DNA of 64,000 bases from assembly GCF_026213295.1 (NCBI RefSeq), contig NC_079414.1, positions 19,242,979 through 19,306,978 on the forward strand. Direction: 5' to 3'. Below the pieces are notes generated by a model. The model worked only from the letters and a program-made list of their open reading frames with translations, searched no databases and was not told the DNA's origin. Position numbers and translations under genes: made by a program. This document shows, piece after piece, positions 41,728 to 64,000 of the stretch (within the stretch, counting starts at the first letter, position 1; every line of letters begins with the position of its first letter). This DNA comes from Gadus chalcogrammus. Its lineage: Eukaryota > Chordata > Actinopteri > Gadiformes > Gadidae.

Positions 41728-44700
41728 ATGTGGAACTCTGCTGCTTGTTCGTGCATGCGAAGAGTGAGTAAGATGTTAGTACAATCCACCAGATCCTACC
41801 ACGTCTACACAGCTAAAAGGAGTTCATCTGCCAAAACGCTATCGCATTATCCCTGGTCGCCAAATCTTTTGTTAAATGATACTTCTTGGATTATCAGTGA
41901 AGTGACCAGACACAAGTCGATCCTCTCAGCATCCTTCGGAGATCTGAACCCCTTGACAGATACTGCCAATGCGACTGACCAGGTAGATGGTGACGGTCCC
42001 GGAGAGCAGTTTGGTACATTATCTAGTGATATTGGTGCACGGAGGTCGTTCCAAAAAAGTAGCCCAGAAATACAGAATCAATGTTTCCAAGAGGAAGACG
42101 GCGAGGATGAAGTTAAAAGAAGGAAACCTTTCATGGCCAAAGGGAGGAATACGACCTATTGGTACTTCCTACAGTGTAAAAACTTGTTAAAAGAAAACAA
42201 GGTCAGTCTGTCATCATTTTACCCTCACACGATCAATCGCGTGCAACCTATTTCAATTCAAATGATCAACGTGTATGCTGGCCTCATTGCACCCATTTCA
42301 ATTATGTGTTGTTGCTGTTTTCATTTCTATCACAGCTTCAGCAGGCTTTGGATCTATTTAGCGGAGACATGTTGAAAAGAGAGAGGTTACAGCCAGAAGA
42401 GTATAACTACACCATCCTTATAGGAGGTTGTGGTCGAGCTGGACAACTAAAGAAGGCCTTCAAACTGTATAATGATGTATGGATGCTCTACACTCCCTTA
42501 TACATCCCTATCCATGTGTATAGTTTATGACCGATAGCCATTCAATGGCTTACTATTGTTTACAGTAATTAGCTTTTGTGTTTCTTTCAGATGAAAAAAC
42601 GGTCCCTGATTCCAACAGATGCTACGTACACTGCCCTGTTCAATGCCTGTGCTCAATCGCCATCGAAACAAGCCGGGCTCCAGCATGCATTGCAGTTGGA
42701 ACAAGAACTATGTCGCAAAAACCACCCAATTAGCACTATCACATACCATGCCCTCCTCAAGACACACGCCATAACAAACCACCTTCAAGCCTGTATTCAC
42801 ACAATCCGGGTATGTTTAATTGTATCAGTTCATTTACGTGGTATTGAGGTTGTAGGGGATTGTATTCATGAATAATTTATAAATCTGTGTGTGTTAATGT
42901 TCAGGAGATGATGAAAAACCAACATGTGGTGACTCAGGAGACATTTCACTACCTGCTTATGGGCTGTGTAATGGATAAGGAAACCGGGTTCAGGCAGGCT
43001 CTACAGGTGGGAACTGTCATGCATGTGCACAAATCGAACAGAACTATTGTTATTGCTGTTGTATGACATTGTTTGTACCTGTCTTCCCTTTAGGTTTGGC
43101 GCCAAATGCTTCGTTCAGGGATTAACCCAGATGCTAAAAATTACAACCTACTTTTGCGTACCGCAAGGGATTGTGGGATTGGTGATCCCACCACTGCTAC
43201 AAGCCTTCTGCTGAGCCCTGATTGGGCTGATCAGAAGGGCCAGGGTGCGGCTAGCAAGAGGTATAGGAGAGGAAGCAGGGATACCATAGACCTTGACCAG
43301 TTGGAGAGACAGTTGTTTCTACAGCCTGGAGCAGGTGGCGACCGCATGTTAACCGCTGACGGGAATGACCGAAAAGGCAGTGCACGTGTCACAGTTGCAG
43401 AGATGGTGCCCTACAACAGCTTACCAGAGGTCCGCCGCATGGTTGTAGTGGAGGGAGTACCTCATGACTCTCCTTCTTGTCAGCCAGTGCCCGTAGTGGA
43501 GCCCCCTAACCTGTTGGAGCTTTTTGAGAGGAGGGGAGGGGCCACGGTGTCCATCGGCACGGTGGACGGCGCCACTGACCGACTGGCGCTGATAGGTGGA
43601 GGTAAAGGTTTCCTGGACAAGATGGTCTCTAGCGGCCTCAGTCCGGACCTCCGAACCTTGACCCTCCTCGCCGATACCATGGAGCCAGGCAGCCAATCGC
43701 TGCAGATGCTCCTACAGGGGGCCAAGCTGCACAAGGTGAAGCTCGACGTAGCATTCTTCAATACCGTGATTCGCCGCTCAGCTAAAGCCGGTGACCTGGA
43801 TGCAGCAAAGGTACAAAACCACACCCTCGGCCACCCCTCAACCCATAACCAAATACTGAGGTAATAGATCACATATTCTGTGTGTATTGACCCTATCCTC
43901 CTTTTTCCCAGGCTGTTTTGCGTGTCATGTACCAGAGACATGTAAATACAGACGTGCAGACTTACGGTTGTCTTGCTATGGCATGTGACCAGAAGACGGA
44001 TGGTCTTCAGTTGCTCAAAGACATGGAGGTGAGGACGCATTTCAGTCCTCAAATGAATGCTTCTAAAGCATTGAGTCACCTAAGGGAATAATGTTTTTAT
44101 ATTTAGATGCAGTAGCCGGCATCTGGTACTAATACTGGATGCAGAAATAGTAGAAATCTCGAATGCTCGTAACAATAGATGATACCTTTTACCTAATACT
44201 AGTAGTTATAGTGGCACTAAAGTATATACTATAATGCATGGTGACTTTATTTCATGCAGGTTGCCAGATTGAGGCCTAATGTCCAGGTATTCTCTGCTCT
44301 GATTGGGCGGGCATCTCGGAGGCTGGACTACATTTACCTGAAGTTACTACTGGAGAAAATGGCTGAATTAAGAGTGTGGCCTAACGAGATTATCATCAAA
44401 CAGCTGGAATTTGCTGCACAGTATCCCCCTAGCTACGACCAGGTAGGTCACTGTGCCTTAGATATAACAAAGCTTTAACAAAACCTTTCATTAATCATGT
44501 GCTATTAATTATTCATTTTGTTTTAATTTCACTCCTCTTTCTTTATCTCTCTCTCAGTTCAAGAAGAGGAACAACTACCTGATTCAAATTGATGGTTTCC
44601 GTGGTTACTATCAGCAGTGGCTTATGTCCATGCCTGCAGCCAAGGGGGCCGATACAGAGCAAACAGACGGACAGGCTGGGACAGACATGGCTCCAGAACA

Positions 44701-44812
44701 AGAGCAACCTGAGACTGATGGAGTGAACATTAAGCAGATGAACCAGAAGGCGGCATCGAGGAGATTTAATTCTAGAAAGACAAGCGGGCAGAGGAGCACG
44801 GCCTCAATATAA
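41728..44812 (+). CDS. ptcd1: Pentatricopeptide repeat domain protein 1, 8 coding exons, 735 aa
   Basis: Mitochondrial RNA-binding protein; the human protein regulates leucine tRNA levels and 16S rRNA stability in the matrix. Exons: 41728-42201, 42336-42476, 42591-42809, 42905-43006, 43094-43810, 43912-44028, 44260-44442, 44558-44812; 736 codons including TAA. The N terminus is rich in Arg and Ser and poor in acidic residues over the first 35 residues ([17 protein letters not shown]), typical of a mitochondrial presequence. PPR-type helices appear as [43 protein letters not shown] and [20 protein letters not shown]. The C terminus is Lys/Gln-rich after a Tyr/Trp block ([12 protein letters not shown]). 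Human PTCD1 has 700 residues. Polyadenylation signal AATAAA at 45160-45165. Confidence 0.92.
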
Positions 44813-45927
44813 AACACTTGCAAAGGAAATCGGGAGAAAACCTTTTGGAAATGTACTTTATTTAAATAGGGTCAAAGCTGTGCCTCTTTGAGTGTAAATG
44901 CTGTGTATTTATTTATCCAGCCATCTAATTGGTTGGACAACGTTTATTAAAATCTACGTAATGGACCTGTATGAATTGAAGAAAAAACCACTGACACTTT
45001 CAACTGAACTATCCTATATTTACGCATAATTGGAATTCTGCATTTTCTCTGCATAAAATATTTATGCGCCATATTACATAAATGGCATACTTTTGAATCT
45101 TATTCTTTTTTTGTACTGTTGATTTGCCTTTTTACAGTGTTCTGCTACAACATTCAACAAATAAAAGCTGTATTTTTTTTATTATTTAACTTCAAATTCA
45201 GGTACTCCAAATTACATGTAGGTGACAAAAAGTACATAAATAAATGTTGCAGACGGACTGTTGAATGGTTACAATGGTTACAATGACCAGTGGCCAAGCC
45301 AGAGGCCAAGCTCCGAAGCTCCAGACTTGGTCACAGAAATATACGTCATTTCCGTTTATTTCCCCCGCGAGGAACAAATGTACGCATTGTTTACATGGTA
45401 GGTAAGTCTAAAGACGTGTTTATCCGTGTTTGTTGCCCGACAAAAATACACGGTCATTATACCTACGATTATAGTTTTGTGTTCAAAACCACCGCATTTG
45501 TTGTCATGCATTGAAGATTTTCACTTTGTCACTTCTGCTTATACTCTTTATCTTAACAAAACCAGTTACATTCCAGGCAGCTACCTGGAATGTAGGCCCT
45601 ACCGAAAGTAATGTTAACATAAGTTACTTCCTAATGGAAACATAGTCGACCAAATCTTGGAACAGTACATCGGCGTTGACCATACAATAGCCTTACTTTG
45701 TTAAATAACATTTATTGAATCTGGATAACACCTTTTGAAAGCTGAAATCAAAGGGAGTGGCTAGCAGTCAATCGACCCATGTTGTCTCGTCGCTAACAAA
45801 TCTGATATGAACTCTGTTTTGTCTCACAAGATGCCCTTCTGGAAACAATCGTGTGCTTACTAGCAGAAGCTGGTTAATGTTCTCATTTATATTATTTTAA
45901 CTTATAACTGCACAGATATCTTTCAAC
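44813..45927. other. ptcd1 3' UTR and upstream region of the next gene
   Basis: AATAAA at 45160-45165 probably ends ptcd1. The stretch 45290-45610 has open frames of 60-75 codons but no recognisable protein similarity or splice continuity. The ATG at 45928 follows a probable acceptor-like CTGCACAG about 15 bp upstream. Confidence 0.5.
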
Positions 45928-54275
<8,348 letters not shown>

Positions 54276-54928
54276 TACATAAGCAGTTGTTGAAATCAAC
54301 GGTCTGTACTGCTTCACCGTGTTCTTCACATCCTTCTGGAACCCCTTGAATGTCTTCATATCCTCCCACTGAGCATATCCATGCTCTCACTGTTGCTGAC
54401 AATCCCTACAACACTTGACTGGAGATTTGAACTCTGGTATAGGAGAAAGTTGCCTCTGCATGGATTCATGCTAGGAACATGGACACCAGGATGTGATGAC
54501 GGCTTCAGAAGACTTTTGTGGCTTATTTGATTTGCATTGGTGGTGTTTGAAGTGTATTCATAGTCTTCTTTTTCAAGTGTAACTTAACGTTAACGTCTCA
54601 TCTATTTTCTAAAGCTGCCATGTTGGTGGTTATGTTCAAACCAATGCTGTGTTGCACCTGAGCTGTTATATATTGAAAAAAATCTTGTGAAACGTAATGG
54701 AGCAATATGGGTGAAAAACATTTTAAAACATTGCAGCTTTTTCTATTGCAGAATAAAATGTGAATTTAGTTTATAAGAGGAACATTTGTGGCATTCCTTA
54801 CATATTTTTTTTAAAACGAGTCTGCTTTTTCATTGTCATGGGGGAGTTTGCTATCCTACAATGACGCCAGGGTGAAAAGGGTCTGTGAAGAAGTCTATCA
54901 AAATACTTTTCAAATTTGAAAAACATGA
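54276..54928. other. Convergent 3' ends of the 714-aa gene and smcr8
   Basis: AATAAA at 54752-54757 on the plus strand is the likely end of the 714-aa gene. The smcr8 stop codon is only about 170 bp further on the opposite strand, so the two 3' UTRs may overlap. No separate gene is seen. Confidence 0.6.
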
Positions 54929-58892
<3,964 letters not shown>

Positions 58893-61387
58893 CGTCACTC
58901 GGTGGCGATGACCCTGATGATGATGAAGAAGTTCTGGCGGTACGGTTCAACCCATGGAGATCTTGTACCGGACGGTCTGAAAACCTACGATGTTCGTTCA
59001 GAAATATGGTTCTCCAATTGAAATACAGTTGACATGCCACGAAAAGTATACACAGCAAGGATCACTGGACGGTTGTAGACTTGCATCGTTTGAGATCAGG
59101 TGATCTTGTGGTTGAGCTTGTGCTCTTGAGCTCCAGTGACGGACCTCAATGAGTCAGCTTTTGCACCCGCTCCATTAAAGCCTGGCGAAAGGGGATTTCA
59201 TACAGTACAGTTAAACAACATCCGTGGACCGACATTAAGTTCCTATATCCATTGAAGAAATACAAACATTTGATTCAATTGAAGGCCTAGTCACAACAAC
59301 CCGTTTGTTGAAAGGGAGAAAAAAGCGAATCGCGATCATATTTGCACTAACTAGTACAAGAGGCGCTCGGTTATAAAGGTTTGTTCATAAAAAGGAGAAG
59401 CGAAAGTTTCCTTCAGGCAGTCGGGCTGATCACAAGGTTAAACGTGGTCCCGGAGATGCCTTCCTCTTTCTTTCCTTATCTGATCCGCAGAACAAACGTA
59501 CTTCATGGGCTGTCAATAAGAAACCTTACAATCACATGCGAGCAGCCCAGCCTACTCTACATCCATATTTAGCCTTGTGACAGCTGACGGTCTGCGGGTC
59601 GGTACACTTCTCTGTAGCGGGCTTCTTGCAAAAACAGACGCTCTGTTTGCAAATTAGGTCTTGCATGATAACATCAAGTAGGAGAAAAATAACTGCGAAT
59701 AGATTCCTCGGAATGTTCTCCACGGAAATACTCACTTTGGAAAAACAATCCACTTTAAAATGTAGGCGCAGGGACGACCTGTGCAGTCCGTCTTCAGGCA
59801 CATGATGCCTCGCTGCAATTCCTTTCCCATCAGCGCCCCCATCTCAGTACTATGAAGTATGCCATGGACTGAATGAAGCCTCACTGTTGATCTCGATAGT
59901 TCACAACCACACATGAAAATCAATACGTTTTCGGCTTACCGATACAATAATTACCAATGTCCTGCGAAAATAACTTAAAAAATAACTTAAAATATAATTA
60001 CCTTATTTATGAAAAAATAATTATTTCATAAAATAAGGTTTTAATTTCGTCTCAACAACCTATGGATTTAGAATTGCAACTGATGCTCCATGCCTGATAA
60101 GGAGATGTTCTCTAGGTGATTGGTGATGAAGTGCATAACTTTATTTTTCTCATTCAAATAGCGGAAGTACAACCTTCTCCAACTCACCATACACAATTCA
60201 AAATATTATGCACTGAATTAGCAAGCAGCCATATGAAATTGCAACAACTCGAGACGAATGTGCTAAAAAATATTGCACTGCATTTCACCTCCATTCATGA
60301 TAGATAACATTAGATAAATATAATCAGGATTCGTTTCAATGAAATGAATGAACTGCTTATAGAGGAGGCCGCAGCTGCCATGTGGTTGGCGTTTTCTTTT
60401 TTTACATTTGAAATCACGGCGACATAGGATTCTGCGCTGAGGGGTGATACTTTCCACCCAGACAGCCCATATATATACAGACTTGGCATTGAACTTTGCG
60501 TGAAGCCCTGCAACCTTGTTCTGCTAGCAATGAACATTGCATTAAACCTCACCCTGCTAGCACTAAACATAGCCCGAAACCTTATTCTGCTGGCACTGAA
60601 CCTAGCCTGAAACTTTGTACTATTAGCACTGCACATAGGCTAAAACCTTGTACTGCTAGCACTGAACATGGCTTGAAACCTTGTTCTAGTAGCACTGAAC
60701 ATAGCCTAAAACTTTGTTTTTCTAGCCTTGACCATAGACTGAAACCCTGTTTGTACAGCACTGGACATATAGCCTGTAAGTAACCTTGTATAGTCGCACT
60801 GAACATAGCCTGAAACAATGTTGTACTATTCGTTCAGACGTATAATGATTGGCACATAAATGAATTTCATCATGTTGTACATAAAGGAGTCACTATTTCA
60901 CACTTGTCTCATTGTAGAGGTTGAGAGGGGTTTGTTTACAAGCAAATCGTTTCACAAGTGCCCCATTCGCCATTACATTCAATAGCTTTTACTATATGTC
61001 TTTCAAATGTACCAGTTGTATTTCATACAAACACTTCCCAACGCTTTCACCTTCACCATTACTGCCATCATTGGAGAAGTTTGAATCAGGCTAACATGTT
61101 TCCAACAGGTATGAAGTGACCTTTTCTCTCTTTACACTGCTGGGAGCTTGAAGGTGAACTTGTGACACTAGTCATCTTTCAATCTTGTTGTGAGGGTTTA
61201 GGTTCTTGTGATTGATGTAGGGAGTGGAAAACACCAGTGCAACGGTCAAATCTTCAGTCTACAATACCTTGATCAAACAGTCATTTAAAAAAAGTCAATC
61301 TTTCAGCACATCTTTCTGACTGCAGTTGTCAGATTGAGTTCAGATCTTTTCCAATGTGTGAAAGGTGTGCATGTGTCCCTGCAGACG
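58893..61387. other. Upstream of smcr8 and downstream of mief2
   Basis: About 2.5 kb with no supported coding region. It should include the smcr8 promoter and the mief2 3' UTR. It contains the 33-bp minisatellite at about 60499-60825. Open frames of 63-108 codons here lack splice or protein support. Confidence 0.55.
60499..60825. repeat. 33-bp minisatellite, about 10 degenerate copies
   Basis: Tandem copies of a unit with core CTGAAACCTTGTTCTGCTAG then CACTGAACATAGC. The unit is 33 bp, a multiple of three, so both strands keep open frames (95 codons forward, 78 reverse). Copies differ by 10-30 percent and one near 60760-60790 is disrupted. The open frames have no start context, splice sites or known similarity, so I treat this as non-coding. 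Confidence 0.85.
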
Positions 61388-64000
61388 CTATATGAGCAGT
61401 ATTTCAGGCTCAGACATAGCACAGTAGAGCATGAAGCCCATCTGGTCAACCTGGTCTTCCGACAGGCTGCCCAGCAGATTGACCACTGGCTTGAAGTAAC
61501 TGTGCAGCGCGCCTTGCTCCAGATAACCAATCAGCTCCGTGATGCACTGCTGAAAGCGCACTTCCAGGCTGCCATCCGACCAATCACTCTCCCGTTCGCT
61601 GAGGTGCAGGATGAGATTAGCCAATGGGGCGGAGGGCATGGGCCTGAGGGCGGGGTTCAGCTTGCACACCGCCTTGAGGGTCTTGAGGACGTTCCTGCGA
61701 CAGCCGCTGTCAGACTCGTCGAGCTGAGCCAGGCGCCGGGTCTCCCACGGGTAGAGGGAGAGGTGCCAGGCGTTGACCCAGGGAGTGGTGAGCTGCGGCT
61801 GGCCCGTCAGGACCACGTCTTCCTCCCTCAGGACCGGTATCATGGATATGAAGAGAGGAGGCATACCGCTGCCTTTTCCTCCTCCCTCTGGATCCTCAGG
61901 CCTGAAGAGCACAAGGCAATGTTAGGTATATAAACAGAATCAACAGATCAACATGGGAATGTGAAGAAGCTAATCATGTTGCTTTGCCGATGCCTAGACA
62001 CTTTTGTAAATGTAAAAGGGAGAATTCTGAATTTCTGAATATCATACATATTCTGTAATGGCAAAAATGGCAACCCGTCACTAATTTAATAGAACCTGTA
62101 GGTTGAGGACACACACCAACACACAAGCACACACAGACCCACCGTATCTCAAGGCTAAGTTCTGGTCCTCCCAGCACTGGCCTGACCAGGCAGTCCAGAT
62201 GGCTGCTTATGGACGGCCAGTTCATGGTTTCCATGACGGTCTTGCTTAACATGTTCACCAGAGCTTCGGAGGACAAGTAGCCCCCGACCAGAAACCTATC
62301 AAGGACCACAAGACACACACACACCAGTATAAAACGCATGCCGCCTTTTCCAAACACATACATCAAGTATGTCATCTCTTTAATCAACGCAACAGTCTTC
62401 AGCTGTTTTGGTCTAGACAACTGGCTTGTACTGGCTCCATCTCCTTATGTTTATATGACTGAGCTACCAGCTGGTGCTGCTGTCTGAGATCTGTTACTGA
62501 GATAAAGACTGAAGATAAAGAAGGCCTTTGACTTACTGAGAAACTGCTTCGGAAATTTAGATTACCAACACACTCTTTAGTATGCTTCCTCCCTACCCAA
62601 CGTTGCACAGACTCTTCACTGAATATGAGACATGATATTACTCCACAATACACTTTACTAGATATATTATAACTGGAAATAAAATGAATATAGTACGGAT
62701 ATTGTGGCATGACACTCCTAATATAACCTCAGTGTCGTATATCCTTTTTTATAAATACAGTACTAGTAGATTAAGAACTGTATTAGCCTCGATACAACTA
62801 AAAATGAGGACCCATTATCTACCTGCGAAAAAAATATTTAAATGACCTTACCTATTTAACATAGTTGAATAATCGACTCGGCTTACCGAGTGGTACCAAT
62901 GGTTTTTCACATTAATATTAGATTTTTGAAAAACCGGTGCCCAGCTCAATGTTCTGTACTGATGAACATAAGGGGCGTACACTTCTGGGTCTATGCATCG
63001 CCAACAGTGTGTACCTGTCCCAGTAACTCCGTCCACGGGGGAAGTACTCCAGGTTGATCCGTCGGACCATCCAGTGCAGCGGATGGGTCAGAAGGGTCTC
63101 CTCTCCGGGGATGAGACGCCACAGTGACGCCTCCACTTGTAGGGGCACCAGCAGGCATGCGTGGTCTGCCCTCACCACCTACACAGAGATAGCTTTTTTT
63201 GTTCCACAGCATATGTAAAACATGCATTTAATCCAGAGGATCAATACACCAGCGCACTCACACACATACTTTAATGGTCTCCAAATCTCTTGCGGCCTAC
63301 AAAAAATATCATGGTTGCCGAATCATTTTTCATGTGTATTGATTAAATGAATGAATAACATTGGACGGATTCACATGAGTCCCCTATGAATACGTCGTCC
63401 CTCTCCATGTGTATTGAGAGGAAATACACAGGGTGTTTGTGTCAGACTCTGAGCTAACCTCCAGGTCGTCCAGCAAGGAGCCTCCCAGGCTCATCTCCCC
63501 CAGAGGCATGTCAGGGTGGCGGGTGTGGAGGAAGCCCTGGATCTCCGTGCAGATGTCCAGAGCCAGGGATTGAACCCTGCGCACCTCCACTGGACTCAGC
63601 TGTGCTCGCGTGTAGTAGAACTGCAGCAAGCGCTCCTACGCCAACACGAACACACGTTAGGGTATGATTAGATTTGTATGGTTACCACAAACAGAAATAT
63701 TTTAACAAAATGCCCTAAAACTTCCCAAAAATGTACCTGTAGAGTGAGGGCACATAACTGGAGTTTCTTGGGTTTGACATCCGATTTGGGTTGAATATCC
63801 AGACTAGATTTCTCGCAAAGATCGGCTGTTAAGGAAAGAGATATAAAATCAGCATGGGAAGATTCTGCAAATTAAGCCCGCTGGCTGTCTGTGTATCCAG
63901 TACCTCGCTGCTGTTTGGCTGCCTTGGCAACCTCTTTCATGACAACGCCTTCTAGGCTCTTTCCGATCAGCGTAGGGGAGGCAGAGGCTAGCTCTTCCCA
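61388..64000 (-). CDS. mief2: Mitochondrial dynamics protein MiD49 (MIEF2), 3' part; 5' end outside the window
   Basis: Outer mitochondrial membrane receptor that recruits DRP1 for fission. Minus-strand exons: from beyond 64000 to 63904, 63737-63825, 63459-63635, 63015-63178, 62143-62295, 61388-61901 (stop TAG at 61388-61390). Phases agree throughout. The visible part (about 398 codons) covers the linker and the nucleotidyltransferase-like cytosolic domain. Recognisable blocks are GGSLLDDLEV, HACLLVPLQVE, THPLHWMVRRINLEYFPRG, WDRFLVGGYLSSEALV, NWPSISSHLDCLVRP, DWSDGSLEVRF and YFKPVVNLLGSLSEDQVDQMG. The N-terminal transmembrane segment lies off the window. MIEF1 is the close alternative; the adjacent smcr8 favours MIEF2, as in human 17p11.2. 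The gene is tandem with smcr8 on the same strand. Confidence 0.9.

Overview
This window is nuclear DNA from a bony fish (teleost). Genes are split by short GT-AG introns, the predicted proteins align best with vertebrate families, beta-actin is present, and introns carry teleost-type tRNA-derived SINEs, small inverted-repeat transposons and very long CA/GT arrays. I do not assign a species. There is no sign of bacterial, viral or organellar DNA and no CRISPR array.

Layout: vav1 (+, 382-13114, 28 coding exons) faces ubl5 (-, 13697-14393). ubl5 and pin1 (+, 15010-16528) are divergent over a gap of about 0.6 kb. Next come a mucin-like SEA/EGF single-pass membrane protein (+, 18069-27322, 10 coding exons, 1159 aa), beta-actin (+, non-coding exon near 30795, CDS 31619-33629), fbxl18 (+, 35064-39189), a small SPRY-domain gene (-, 40058-41010, 5' part uncertain), ptcd1 (+, 41728-44812), an unrecognised 19-exon gene of 714 aa (+, 45928-54275), smcr8 (-, 54929-58892) and the 3' part of mief2 (-, 61388 to beyond 64000). 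Exon chains were built by hand from conserved protein sequence, GT/AG sites and phase. Each chain closes in frame from start to stop, except mief2 (cut by the window edge) and the SPRY gene.

The genes do not form one pathway: Rho-GEF signalling (vav1), ubiquitin-like splicing factor (ubl5), prolyl isomerase (pin1), cytoskeleton (actb), SCF adaptor (fbxl18), mitochondrial RNA (ptcd1), autophagy/GTPase-activating complex (smcr8) and mitochondrial fission (mief2). From general knowledge, these partners map in human to 19p13 (VAV1, UBL5, PIN1), 7p22/7q22 (ACTB, FBXL18, PTCD1) and 17p11.2 (SMCR8, MIEF2), so the window joins blocks that are separate in mammals.

Points most worth a second look: the 714-aa gene with an N-terminal SUMO-interaction-like motif and a Cys/His cluster; a beta-actin gene with an extra intron at codon 204, a position typical of muscle actins; a 47-bp duplicate of the vav1 exon 9 splice acceptor inside a later intron, where it joins a perfect hairpin; and the density of dinucleotide arrays that abut splice acceptors.
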